Below, piece by piece: positions 24,907-36,277 of a stretch of 64,000 nucleotides of DNA (positions are counted from its first letter, which is position 1; each line of letters starts with the position of its first letter). Both the position numbers and the translations under genes were made by a program. Below the pieces are notes generated by a model. It ran no database searches. It was given only the letters and a program-made list of their open reading frames with translations, and was not told where the DNA came from. The stretch comes from Triticum aestivum (Eukaryota > Streptophyta > Magnoliopsida > Poales > Poaceae), in NCBI RefSeq assembly GCF_018294505.1, contig NC_057797.1:127043116-127107115 (forward strand), in the 5' to 3' direction.

Positions 24907-25357
24907 TGAGGGAGATTAGGGGGTCTCCGGACAGCCGGACTGTCTCCATTGGCCGGACTGTTAGACTATGAAGATACAAGATTGAAGACTTCGTCTCATG
25001 TCCGGATGGGAATCTACTTGGCGTGGAAGGCAAGCTAGGCAATACGTATATGGATATCTCCTCCTTTGTAACCGACCTTGTGTAACCCTAACCCTCCCCG
25101 GTGTCTATATAAACCGAAGGGTTTTAGTCCGTAGAACAACCATAACATACAAGGGTTTACCCTCTCTGATCTCGTGGTAGATCTATTCTTGTAACACCCA
25201 TATCATCAATATTAATCAAGCATGACGTAGGGTTTTACCTCCATCAAGAGGGCCCGAACCTGGGTAAAACATCGTGTCCCTTGCCTCCTGTTACCATCCG
25301 TCCTAGACGCACAGTTCGGGACCCCCTACCCGAGATCCGCTGGTTTTGACACCGACA
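24907..25357 (+). repeat. Fatima 3' LTR
   Basis: 451 bp. Preceded by ttcgggggctac, the purine-rich priming tract. It carries deletions relative to the 5' LTR. Confidence 0.9.
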
Positions 25358-27041
25358 GTGGGCTTGGGAACCCTGCTCACCTTGTTTGGGGCCGTGAGCG
25401 ACACCCCGGCCGGATCTCCTTGCGGATGGAACCCGAATAGGCGATAAACCTGGACTAGAGACTTGTTGGTTAGTCAGGTCGTGGCCGACTCTCTCACAAG
25501 GCTTCCGCATGAAGGTTGCCGAGATACACGATGTGTACATGGTGGTAAGTGGCGAGAGCGTGTGTGAAGAAGTACACCCCTGCAGGGTTATCATTATCTA
25601 TTCGAATAGCTGGATTCCTCGGATATGGAAACTTGGACCCCTGGCATAGTTCATAGCACTGTTCAAGATATCTTCCAATATGCCGATAAATCTGCTGATT
25701 TATCGCTTACCACTGTCAGACCGATAAGATAGATCGGCCGATAAATTAGCCGATATGGCGATAAATCGGTCGATATGCCGATAAACTGGCCGATTTACCC
25801 CTTATCATGGGTCGACCGATAAGTTCTCGATAAGCGATATCCGCAACATTGGTTCATAGACAAGTGAAAGTGGATACTCTAAAATGCGCAAGATAAGCGT
25901 GAGTGCTATGGATGGCGTTCTCGTAGGGAGACGGGAGGAGATCCATAGTGGTGTATCGGTATGGTGAATATGTGGACTCGTGTGCGCCACCTCAAAAGAG
26001 TTACTTGCAGTCGTAGTTCAGGATAGCCACCGAGTCAAAGCTGGCTTGCTGCAGTTAAACTCCACCACCCCTTTGTTGATACCGATGCATATGTAGATAG
26101 TTCTGATGTAAGTCTTGCTGGGTACATTTGTACTCACGTTTGCTTAATTTATGTTTTGCAGAGAGACTTCGATCTCGCTAGTAGTTCCACGTGGACTTCG
26201 ACGTTTAGCTTGATACCTCAGCTACGATCTTGTGCCCTCGGCAGGATCTGGTCGATAGTCAGGCTTCTCAGCCTTTTTCATTTGTAGAAGTCTGTACTCA
26301 GACATGTTAAGCTTCCGCATGTGCTTTGACTTGTATGCTCTGAATATTGGGTCATGAGACCCATGTTTGTATTACCTATCTCCTCGGAGCCTAATGAATA
26401 AATACTTGAGTTGTAGAGTTATGTTGTGATGCCATGTTGTATTTACACATATCGAGCATATTGTGTGTATGATTGAAATGCTTGGTATGTGTGGGATCCG
26501 ACAACCTAGTTGTTCATCCTTGGTAGCCTCTCTTATGGGGAAATGTAGTCTTGTGCTTCCATGAGCCATAGTAGTCCACTATAGCCCGGTTCACCGAAGT
26601 CCTACTAGCCCAGCACTACTGCTTCGGAACACTTAGACTGGCTGACATGTGATTCACTTCATTCCGGTGTCTGTTCCTTTGGGGAAATGTCACGCGGTGA
26701 CATCCGGAGTCCTGCTAGCCTGCTACAGCCCGGGTTCTCAGAGTCCTGTTAGCCCAGTTGCTACAGCCCGAATTCACTCGCTGATGACCGACACATTTGT
26801 TGCTGGGTCATGTATGCCTGTCCCTGTAAGTTAGTGCCACTTTGGCTTCACAACTCGTCATGTCGTCCCGGGTTCTCTGTCATATGGATGCTAGCGACAC
26901 TATCATATACGTGAGCCAAAAGGCGCAAACGGTCCCGGGCCATGGTAAGGCGACACCCGTGGGGTTACCATGCGTGAGGTCGCAAAGTGATATGAGGTGT
27001 CACAGGATAGATCGGTGCGACTTAGAATCGGCGTCCTGACA
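25358..27041 (+). repeat. LARD 2 5' LTR, segment 2
   Basis: Colinear with 53745-55227 and 59160-60646 apart from the MITE. It ends GTCCTGACA at 27041. No coding region. Confidence 0.88.
25657..25851. mobile_element. hAT-like MITE, 195 bp
   Basis: Flanked by the 8-bp direct repeat GTTCATAG (25649-25656 and 25852-25859). The ends CACTGTTCAAGATATC and GATATCCGCAACATTG form an imperfect inverted repeat (12 of 16 match). Both paralogous LTRs (near 54028 and 59454) have the empty site with one GTTCATAG. The interior is rich in GCCGATAAAT-like repeats. An 8-bp TSD with CA...TG ends fits hAT. It entered this LTR after the LARD 2 LTRs were formed. Confidence 0.85.
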
Positions 27042-27045
27042 GCTT

Positions 27046-27058
27046 TGGTATCAGAGCC
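27046..27058 (+). other. LARD 2 primer-binding site
   Basis: TGGTATCAGAGCC, complementary to the 3' end of initiator Met tRNA, lies 4 bp after the LTR end. Confidence 0.85.
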
Positions 27059-27249
27059 TGACTGCCTGTAGGATTACCAAGCCAAACCGGTCGAAGTTGT
27101 GTCTAGAAATGCTTTAGTTATGCAAGGGAATTGATTGTGGAAGGGAACGTAAGGCTCTTTTTACTCCTTTACCTTATGCCCTTCTGATCTGAGTCAACCT
27201 CTTCTTTTCTACGGGGATTAAGAACTAGGCCTTCTCATCTATCTATCAG

Positions 27250-29700
27250 GATGACGTGTTACTAATCCATAGACTTATAGGATTGATAGTTTCCATCCCC
27301 AGTCCAGTTTTTACTACCTCGTATGTTCATAGTTGGTCTCGGAACCTTGATATTGTGATGTTGAGTGGTTATGCCACCATTTTTCAGGATGTCTCAAATC
27401 TTTTTGAGCATTTACAGCCATTATGTTGTTTGAGTCATCCCAGGTTTCTAAACAGTCTGATGCATTTGCAAATTCCTTCTTACCGTTCTGAAGTTCCGTT
27501 GTGCCAGATCAACCACACTAACTAGTGTGTTGAGGTACTCCATTGCCTCGCCATTTGTGTTGGAGCTATTATTATGACCCTAGGTGTCTAGAGTATCACC
27601 TAGTAATCTAGCATGTTTTGTGTTCCCGGTGTGATGATTCTGGCCATTATTCTCGAAAGCATCCCGTGATGCCATTTAGTAGTAGGTATTCTACTCCTGG
27701 GTTCCTGACCCAGGATTTACTCTACTTACCTCGTGTTGATAGTGTTGCTCGTACCTTTAGGATATTAGTAACCTTTGCGACAGTCCTCGTGGTCCGTGGT
27801 ATTTCCTTCTTCCAAATATCATGAACTGCTTATGGCAGAAGTTCTCTGAACCAAAAGATCACAACCAGAGTGCTCTCAATGAGTTCTTCATTCTATATTG
27901 TGCCTCTGCCAATTCTATCTCTCCGCATGGGTTATCCAGAAGAAATATGTTGAACTTGTTTGACATACTAAATCTATGCATCCACAACTCAGAAAGTAAT
28001 ATGTTCCTTTGAGTTGTCCCCTCCTCAGCTGTATTCTGACCCTAATCTATCAATTGATAGTGAGGAATAGTTGTGCATTCGTGTTCATCGATGCCTATTA
28101 TTCTTGTGGTCCGTCAAGCCATTCTATTCCGGAATGACTAGGAGAAACAAACTCCAGTACCTTGTCCACTTTGAGGATTGGGTCAAAGTAGTTGTATCCC
28201 GCAGATCAAAATGCCAATCTAGATTTTGTTCTGTTCTACCTCGGAGTATCACCCTCTTTCATAACAAGAGTATTGTGAGAATTGCACACACCCTCAAGGA
28301 ATTCTTGACGCAGTGATACTTCTTGCCATCATTGTTCATTCTTCGGTTCCCGTGTTATTGTAACTGGAATGCCGACAAGTGAATTGTGATGTGTGAAATC
28401 TATACTCCTAGCAACTCCGTTGCTTGGTAGTTAATTGGATAATAACCTCATTCTTAGCGTGTTGATTACTGAATCATCACCCTAAGGTTGATCGTGTTAC
28501 CTAGTCCTTATTTCTGGTGCACTCTTCGATTAATGAGTTACGATTATTCAATCCCTTGCTTATCTGATCATATCGTCTTGCTCTGAAAAGCAATATTGTT
28601 CTCGAGCTTAGTAACATATGGTGGTTTGTGATGTTTCGAATATCTTCTCGGAAGTATTACCAGGTTGTCACCTGACCGCTATGTTGAGTTTGTGATCATG
28701 TTGGTTTTCCTCCAAACCACCCATTCTCCAAGAATCTGTGTTGGATACACCGAGCTAGTTGGTTAAGCCAAACAACAACTTGGAGAGTTGGAAGATAAAA
28801 GCTTGTCTGACTTAGTTCATGTTAAGGGATATCTTTGTGGGTGTGTGTGTGTTGAAGAAAGATGATATCTCCATCGATTGGTCCTCGTGATCAGTTGTTG
28901 GATCTATTGCCTTGTCTAAACTTTGACTTGAGTACTGGCTATCGTCAAGTCAAATCAGAACCAACGATGTTCGTATTGTTGTCTTACTCATGGTTGTTTC
29001 CTCGAGCATACACCATTATATCCTTTGGGTCTGACCAATGCTATCATCTTGTTCACTTAATTGTGGAATTCCATCTATATGGAAGCCTGGATGGATTGTT
29101 GTTGATTCATATTGAACATCTAAGTTAGCGTTGGAAACTTTTGAAAGCATTTTCTTCGTGCTAGCTCATGAAGTTTATGTTTTGATGGAAGAAGTGAATT
29201 CCTCTAATTCGCATGCATATGATGCAAGTTGCCGCCGTGAATTTGAGAAAGTTTGTTTCGCTTCCTCTGGAATCATCCCAAGTCAGTCATGCATACGTGC
29301 GAAGTATTCTGTGGTCTGGAGACTTGCAACCTTCATTCTATATGAATCCCTAGCAGACCAAGCCACTGATTGATTTGTTCAAGGAAAAGAAGTTCTTAAG
29401 TGCTAATCCTTAAGGACCCAAAGGTACATGCGCAGGACTGCGCTCTCCGCAATGATGGTTTCCAATCAGAACTCGGTAGTGTTTCGTTGTAAGACTACTA
29501 TGTGGTCATGCCTGTCTTGGACAATGTGTTCACATGTATGTAGCAGAACCAGCTCATGTTTTGGAGCTTGCTATCGTAGTTCACTCCCCGAGAATCTCGC
29601 AACGCCATCTCATCGAATTTTGTTGCAAACTTTCTTTTATAGACATGTTGAGTCTGAAGTATCATGTTACTAACCAGATATGAATCTCAGGCAGATATGA
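27250..29700 (+). pseudogene. Decayed gag-pol of LARD 2
   Basis: No long frame survives, but remnants lie in the canonical order. A zinc-knuckle-like CSRCDDSGHYSRKHP at 27621-27665 has the last Cys of CX2CX4HX4C replaced by His. An RT remnant at 28862-29128 has DLLPCLNFDLSTGYRQVKSE and a degraded SFG...LDG pattern matching the palm region. 29131-29373 looks like the following RT/thumb segment. The core therefore descends from an ordinary Ty3/gypsy polyprotein. The frames are too short to encode any enzyme. Confidence 0.6.
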
Positions 29701-30797
29701 TGGTTGGAACATTTTCCAAGAATTGTAATGTTGGTCTCTCTATAACCCGGTTAAGTGGGAGTTGTGGCCAACACACCTAGGAGGAAGACCTATTAATGTA
29801 ATATCTTGAATTGAAAAGTTGTCCGCTTCCCTGCGAGGATTCCATATGACTTATTCCACAAGTTCTTCCTTATGGATTTTTGTGCTCCCGAAGTCCGACC
29901 TTTACTTGATGGCCATGTTGATGCTTTTAAGCATTGACCGTGGTACCTAGTACATCAAGGAGAACATTAGAAGCGGAGTGCTAAATGTCTCTCGGTCGAT
30001 CACCCAGATTTTGTTTCCTTGGCCTCGCTAAGGTGAAATCTGAGAAGGTGTTATCTTCATTTGCATCTGCATCGTCCATCACTATTCATCTTGGTAGTAT
30101 GTTGTGTTGCGAGGATGCTTCGCACGGATGTTGGTAGAACCTTGATGAATATGGAAATGCTCAAGCTCTTGAGAGCACGCGCAAGCAAAATCATCCATTG
30201 CGTTGTCTTCAACAAGGTAGTCCACATCATCCATTCTAGTCCAGGTATGCCATTCCTCTGAACTCCAACAATCGATTGTTGGTGAATTGCCTTAGGCTGG
30301 TATAGAGAGTTTCAATGATCTCCGTATCAAAAGTAATTCTTTTTGCCACTTAAGGGAATAACTCTATGAGTCATCTCCCCTAAGATGTCTTGTTATGGTA
30401 TCATGGGCAACTTAACTCCTCGCTACCTTGAAACCCCCTCACCATCTATTTAAGCATGGAATTGTTGCCTACCAAATTGAACCTTCGCCATTTGTTTCTT
30501 CCATCCCTCTTGATGTATGTTTGTGTCTCAACTCGAGAGAGTTACTGTGTCTCATCCCGTGAGTTGATCGTGAATTGCTCGATCTTCGAGAAGATCGTTT
30601 CCTGTAGAATCTCTTTTTGTCGTCATCGAGTTGAATGAAGATTTCGAAAGCAAAGACATCAAGGTCAAATTTGAAGCAATGAATCAACATCCTAGAGAAG
30701 AGTAGTTGGATCATGAAGATTGTGATAGTTCGAGTCCCCTCTTCTTTTTACCCACGCTTGAATCTCGGGACAAGATTCTTGTTTAGTGGGGGCGAGT
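29701..30797 (+). other. 3' internal region of LARD 2
   Basis: Colinear with 5900-7215 in LARD 1. No coding capacity. It ends in a purine tract (gtgggggcgag) before the LTR. Confidence 0.65.
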
Positions 30798-31336
30798 TGT
30801 CACATCCCTAGCTTATGGTGCTGCCTAGTGTTTGCATCTTGTTTGCATCATGTTTAACTTTCATGGAAATTTGAAATGGGGATGTTCAAACCCTAGCATC
30901 AAAAGGAATTCAAATAGGTTCAACCAAAATATTATTCAACGATTTCAAAATGCCCTTTAAAAATGTTCATCATTTCTGGATCAAGGTGGAAGCATCTACC
31001 AAAAATGGTTCACATTTTTGGAGGAAATATTTGGATTCTCAATTAATTCAAACATATTTGAATTGGAGCTATTTAAATGCTATATATATTTTAGATGCTC
31101 CAAAAATGTTGGAAATTGTTAAGGGTCACTGGAATAATTCAGAAAGCACCCATAATTGTTTCCAGGATTTTATGAAATGGTTTAGTATTATTACCAAATT
31201 AAAACAAATAGCAAAAAAATAGAAAACAGAAACTAAATAAAAGAGAGAGAGAAGGACTAACCTGGCGCCCACCAACTGGCTGAGCTCCTGTTCTGGTCCA
31301 GCACTGTGCGGCCCAGCCCACTGGCCTCCCCCCTGT
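30798..31336 (+). repeat. LARD 2 3' LTR, segment 1
   Basis: Starts TGTCACATCCCTAGC. It is interrupted after tgt (31334-31336) by the CACTA element and continues at 51627. Confidence 0.9.
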
Positions 31337-31660
31337 CACTACTAGGAAAAGGGATATAGATGAAATAGATACTAATGGCGCACCTGACATGTGGTGCGCC
31401 ACTACTATATAGAAGTGGCGCACCATGTGCGGATACGCCATTAGTGTGGAAGACACTAATGGTGCACCAGACACATGGTGCGCCACTAGTAACAATTTTT
31501 TTTCATTTTTCCAAGCATACTAATGGCGCATCTAGGCACAGTGCGCCATTACTAGTTCTAACTAGTAATGGCGCACCAGCCACACAGTGCGCCACTACTG
31601 TATTTTTTTATTCTTTTTTTGCAAAACTACTAATGGCGCACCGTGGCATAGTGACGCCGC
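31337..31660 (+). repeat. 5' TIR and subterminal inverted repeats
   Basis: Five or more units of actaatggcgcacc paired with ggtgcgccactagt, separated by short T-rich spacers. The last unit (31629-31642) is almost directly joined to transposase coding sequence. Confidence 0.9.
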
Positions 31661-31661
31661 A

Positions 31662-33851
31662 GAGAAAGAATATTTCCCTATGAGAGCCGCACTGCTCACG
31701 ACGGTTCACGACTATCTCGGTTATGGATATCTCGCGGGGCAGGTGGTCCACGGATTTTCTAGATGCATTAGGTGCATGGATGACACAACGTATCGCCAGC
31801 TAGATAGAGATCCCGGGTCTTCGAAAACCATGTTCATGGGACATCGAAGGTGGCTTCGCGACGATGACCCGTGGAGGAAACGCAAGGATCTGTTTGATGG
31901 TGAAACCGAACCTCGAAGACGCCCGCGTACGAGGAGCGGCGAGGAAATAGACGAGCTGTTGAAAAATTTGAAAGATTGCCCACTGCCTGGAAAGAAGCAA
32001 AAGGCACCAGAGCCGGGAAAGAAGCGAAAGGCGCTAGAGCCGCTGCTGAAGGTATGGAAAATGAGGTCTGTTTTCTGGGACTTGTCGTACTGGAAGATCC
32101 ACCGTGTGCCTCACAGCCTTGATATCATGCATATCACGAAGAACGTGTGCGAGAGTCTACTAGGTACCCTGCTCAACATGCCAGAGAGGACCAAAGATGG
32201 GCCAAAAGCAAGGGCAAACTTGAAATCAATGGGCATCAGGGAGGAGCTTCATGCTAATGATGATGATGATGATGAGGCGAAGCAGGACACGGAAAGTCGT
32301 CGCAAAGGCAAAAAGGCCAAGAAGACCGGAAATGACTACCCTCCTGCGTGCTTCACTCTAAGTTAGGAGGATATCGATCAGTTTTTCACCTGCCTCGTAG
32401 GAGTAAAACTTCCTTACAGTTACGCGGGGAAGATAAGCAGATACCTAGACCTAGCGAAGCAGAAGTTCAGTGGGATGAAGTCTCACGACTGTCACGTGCT
32501 GATAACGCAGATACTTCCAGTTGCAATCCGTGGGATCATGGACGTGCATGTCCGTGAAACGCTATTTGGCCTATGCAACTTTTTCGATGTCATCTCTCGG
32601 AAGTCGGTTGGCGTTAGGCAACTCAGAAGGCTACAGGAAGAGATCGTGGTGATACTATGCGAGCTTGAGATGTACTTCCCGCCCGCATTCTTCGACGTTA
32701 TGGTGCATCTGCTGGTCCATATCGTGGAGGATATCATCCAACTCAGGCGGACGTTCCTGCACAGCATGATGTCGTTCGAAAGGATGAATGGTGTCATCAA
32801 AGGATACGTTCGCAACATGTCACGTCCAGAGGGAAGCATAGCCAGGGCCTTTCAGACCGTAGAGTGCATCTCCTACTGCACTAATTATCTAGGCATCGAG
32901 AACCCCATTGGTCTGCCCGTCAACAGGCACCTCGGCAGGCTAGCTGGATGGGGTCACCGTGAGGGTCGCCGCGAAATGCATGTCGACTTCGAGGGTCGAC
33001 TCGCCGACTTTGAAAGAGCAAACCTAGTCGCGCTACAACACATAGACGTGGTCGATCCTTGGGTGGTAGAGCACAAAACCTTTATTGAGAAGACGTACAA
33101 TGACCGAGGCCAATAGAGGACGGATGGAGATATAATCAAAGAGCACAACTCATGTTTCACGCGTTGGTTCAAGCAGAAGCTTCTGTCGTACCCTTTACAC
33201 GAGGATTCTTCCGCAGAAGAACAACTCATATTTGCCTAGTCACAGGGCGCCGAGCACAACCTGATGACCTATGAGGCGTATGATATCAACAGTTATACAT
33301 TCTACACCGAGGACAAGGACATGAAGAGCGATGGTTATCAGAACTCTAGGGTAATGATGGAATCCTACACCGGTAACGACAAGGACAGATACTACGGAAG
33401 GATCGAGGAGATCTGGGAGCTGAGCTACACTGGAGAGAAGGTCCCGATGTTCCGTGTAAGATCGGCCAAGAGCGTCCTAAAAGAAGACCGGTATTTCACC
33501 ACCATGGTTATACCCGAAGCCAAATCCAAGACCGCGGGCGCAAACGTCACCGCGAAAAATGAGCCATGGGTACTGGCTTCCCAAGTGGACCAATGCTTCT
33601 TCATTACCGACCCGTCAAAGCCCAGCCGTGTTGTCGTGAGGAGAGGCAAAAGGAAGATCATCGGAATGGATGGAGTAGCCAATGAGCAAGACTTCGAAAA
33701 GTACGGCGACCCGAAGATAGAACATGACGACGACGATGACGTAGCAGCATACACCACAAGAAGAAGCAGGACCACCCTACCTAAAGGACGTCCGTTCCAC
33801 AGAAGAACTCCATTTGCGAAAAAGAAGGGCAAGAAGATTGTGAACAGATAG
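31662..33851 (+). pseudogene. TNP2-like CACTA transposase, N-terminally truncated, three stops
   Basis: One frame of about 730 codons to TAG 33849, interrupted by TAG at 32364, 33114 and 33237. It begins inside the Transposase_21 domain (LTTVHDYLGYGYLAGQVVHG), continues through GSSKTMFMGHRRWL, SLDIMHITKNVCESLLG and an Asp-rich hinge (32260). It then enters the DUF4218 region (FGLCNFFDVISRKSVGVRQ, FFDVMVHLLVHIVED) and the DUF4216 region (RYYGRIEEIWELSY), and ends in a basic tail (FAKKKGKKIVNR). The N-terminal part of the transposase is missing, and the first codon follows the 5' subterminal repeats within about 20 bp with no promoter or start. TNP2 proteins cut CACTA ends; this one cannot be complete. 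No introns are evident. Confidence 0.9.
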
Positions 33852-34009
33852 CTTGCTAAGATCGATTGTATTTAAATCGTAGCCTTCATTTCTCGATTGT
33901 ATTTCATGGGCACTTTTTGATATCATGAATATTTTTAAATTTCATGGACACTTGATCTCGATCCCCCTCCATCTCGATCGCTATCCCACCTCGCCAGATC
34001 CGGTCCCCC

Positions 34010-34250
34010 TCGCCGCCGAGAACCCCCCGCACCCTCTCCCCGCCTCCACCGGCTGCTGCCGCCGACCCCCCGCACCCTCCCACGCTCCACCGCCGTCGAC
34101 GACCCCCCGCACCCTCTCCCCCGCTCCACCAGCCACCGCCGACCCCCCGCACCCTCCCCCGCTCCACCGCCGCCGCCGACCCACCGCACCCCTCCTCCAC
34201 TCCACTGCCGCCGATGACCCCCCGCACCCTCCCCGACCCGCTCCACCGTC
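34010..34250 (+). repeat. GC-rich minisatellite downstream of TNP2
   Basis: About six imperfect copies of a 35-45 bp unit (gaccccccgcaccctc ... gctccaccgccgcc). Open frames on both strands (Pro-rich or Gly-rich) are products of the repeat. Confidence 0.85.
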
Positions 34251-34437
34251 ACAAATGAATGCAACTAAAAGTGCAAAAAGACAAATTTGATTATATTTTC
34301 AAATAACAAATTTGATGATATTTTCAAATAATAAATTTGATTATATTTTAAAAAAATTATTACTGTTTTTATTAAAAATTATTACTATTTCATATTCATA
34401 TTCATTTTCTAAAAAAATATTAGATGCAACAAAAAAA
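34251..34437 (+). other. AT-rich spacer
   Basis: Short A/T-rich repeats (tttgattatattttcaaata) with no coding content. Confidence 0.6.
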
Positions 34438-34630
34438 TTACTTATGGCGCACCTCTGGCTGGTGCGCCATTGCTATATATATAAAAAAGATTACTAATGG
34501 CGCACCTCTGGCTGGTGCGCCATTGCTATATAAAAAAACTATTACTAATGGCGCACCGACCGCGGGTGCGCCATTGCTATCTAAAAAAACATACTAATGG
34601 TGCACCGCCGCGGGGTGCGCCATTAGTAAG
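34438..34630 (+). repeat. Internal cluster of CACTA subterminal repeats
   Basis: Four inverted pairs of taatggcgcacc and ggtgcgccatt lie in the middle of the element, 3 kb from the left end. They match the terminal clusters at 31375 and 51300. Confidence 0.9.
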
Positions 34631-34846
34631 CTTCCCCCCACACTAAATCCCCAATCTCTCACATTTCTCTCTAATCTCTCCCCCTGCCTCATCTCACCCA
34701 CGCCCGACCACCACCGACCACCACTGCCCCCTTGCTCGCCGTCCCGGGCCGTGCTCGCTGCCCCCCCGTGCTCGCCGTCCCCGAGCCGAGCGCCGCCTCC
34801 CTCGCTGTCCCCCCTTCGCCCGCGGCCGCGTTCGCCACCTCGCATA

Positions 34847-35202
34847 CGGCCTCCCTCGCGCTCTGTGGCTTCCTCATCTTCCTCAACGTCTTCGCCTTCC
34901 TCATCGCCGTCGGCGCCGAGCAGCGACGCAGCACCGTACGCCCCCAACCCTCCCACCCCTCCTCCTCCCCTTGCCCCCGCCTGCGCCGCGGTTGACGGCC
35001 CCTTCTCTGTCTCGCAGGGCAAGTGGTGCCTGATGAGTACGACGAGCGCTCCTACTGCCTCTACGACACCGACACCTCCACCATCTACGGCGTCTGCGCC
35101 TTCTTCATGCTCCTCCTCGCACAACTGCTGGTCTCCGGCGTCACCCGCTGCCTCTGCTTCGCCGTCTTCGCCGTCTCATGGTGCACCTCGCTCAAACCCT
35201 AG
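34847..35202 (+). pseudogene. Captured host-gene fragment: DUF1218 membrane protein, two exons
   Basis: Exon 1 (about 34847-34935) encodes a hydrophobic helix and LIAVGAEQRRST, the signature that follows the first membrane segment of plant DUF1218 proteins (Fb34 / MWL family). A candidate intron runs 34936-35017 (GTACGC ... TCGCAG). Exon 2 (35018-35202) read in one frame gives PDEYDERSYCLYDTDTSTIY, then GVCAFFMLLLAQLLVSGVTR and CLCF, which is the Cys-containing loop and next membrane helix of that family. It ends at TAG 35200. With the visible splice sites the exons join out of frame by one base, and the third and fourth helices are absent, so this is a fragment. DUF1218 proteins are small four-helix membrane proteins linked to vascular and cell-wall development in plants. 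Here the fragment lies between the internal repeat cluster and the second element gene. Confidence 0.7.
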
Positions 35203-36270
35203 ATCAATCTCGTTCAATCTCAAGAGCACATTTGATCTGTCCAGTCTGATTCGACAGTATCAGCAAGCCTTTGCATTAGTGTACTAGTATTCGACAGTAC
35301 TCTGAATTTAGTTCAGTGTACTAGTATGAACACAAGTGTTGGTGGAAGCACTACACTTCATCATTTGCATTAGTAATGTATGTGTGAGAGAAACAAAATT
35401 TGAATGGGAAAGGGAACTTTCAGTCCAAGTTTTAATTGTCACCTGGGTATTCAGAGTTCAGTGCAAGCACTAAATTCAGCACTAGATTTTGTTCCTACGC
35501 TTCTCTGCATCATCAGTTCATTAGTAAATTTAGTACTAGGTTTTAATTTTCACTCGGAAACAAAATTCATTAGTAATGTATGGATGTTTTGTTAGTACTA
35601 GGTGATTGAATTTCTCTAGAGATGATTCATGACATCTTCAATGACAATGACCATGTATCATTGGAATATGAAAGCTGAGAGTTGCCACATGAACCATAAC
35701 AAATATGCTAAAAAAGCTCCCAAAATGTATTCAAGAAGCTGCTACAGATGGTGTCATCATCAGAACAAAGCTGCTGCAAATGCATACCTTTTTTTACAAG
35801 TGCACCTGCACCTTCTGATCCATTCAGAGTTTTCATAAATATATTTCCAAGTTTTTTTTCATTTCACTATAGAGTCTTTGCTTCTGGACTCAATGCACAT
35901 GCTCCATGAAAGTAAATTGCCATGGTCCAAATGTAGCAGAAGTTTCAAGTAGTGTTTTGTTTCTGTGTTTGAATAGGCAGCAAACTTTCTATTCTTTCTG
36001 TGTTTGTACAGACTTGCTAAACTATTGATGATTTTTTGTTGGGTGACCTATTAGATCTGGAATGGAAGCTCACATAAGTTGAGCTGATTTTTGTCCATAT
36101 GAAAGCAGAGGACCATATAGTTTGTGGCCTTTTCATCCATATGAAAGTAGAGGCACATTGTGGTGCTAGTTTGCTGGGTTTTGTCTCCGACCTTCATGTT
36201 GTGATGATTTTGCAGGTACCCCGAGAGGCCCTTGAGTTTGCCGGAATGTCGATTAACTTCCGCTCCGGCA
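35203..36270 (+). other. Non-coding stretch of the CACTA element
   Basis: About 1 kb of AT-rich sequence with no persuasive coding frame. It may be intron or 5' leader of the gene at 36730. Confidence 0.5.
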
Positions 36271-36277
36271 AATTCGG

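Larger units (their letters stand above)
15530..25357 (+). mobile_element. Fatima-like LTR retrotransposon (gypsy, Tat lineage)
   Basis: LTRs 15530-16007 and 24907-25357 start TGAGGGAG and end GACACCGACA. TSD gtggg is at 15525-15529 and 25358-25362, and the uninterrupted site is visible in the other LTR copy near 53744. The order is gag-protease, RT, two RNase H segments, integrase, then a 3.7-kb tail carrying an antisense coding region. An extra RNase H and a long 3' tail are typical of the Tat lineage. The name Fatima is from recognition of the LTR start. All ORFs are broken. Confidence 0.88.

Noticed and set aside
27046..27058. Possible tRNA gene fragment
   Set aside because: The match to Met tRNA is only the primer-binding site after the LTR; no cloverleaf.
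33904..34290. Gly- or Pro-rich frames on both strands
   Set aside because: Products of the C-rich minisatellite at 34010-34250.
34594..35124. 176-residue minus-strand frame
   Set aside because: Antisense shadow of the DUF1218 fragment; low-complexity Gly/Glu composition.
35629..35838. Possible coding remnant of a transposase N-terminus
   Set aside because: A few acidic words look transposase-like but the frames are broken and I could not support a match.
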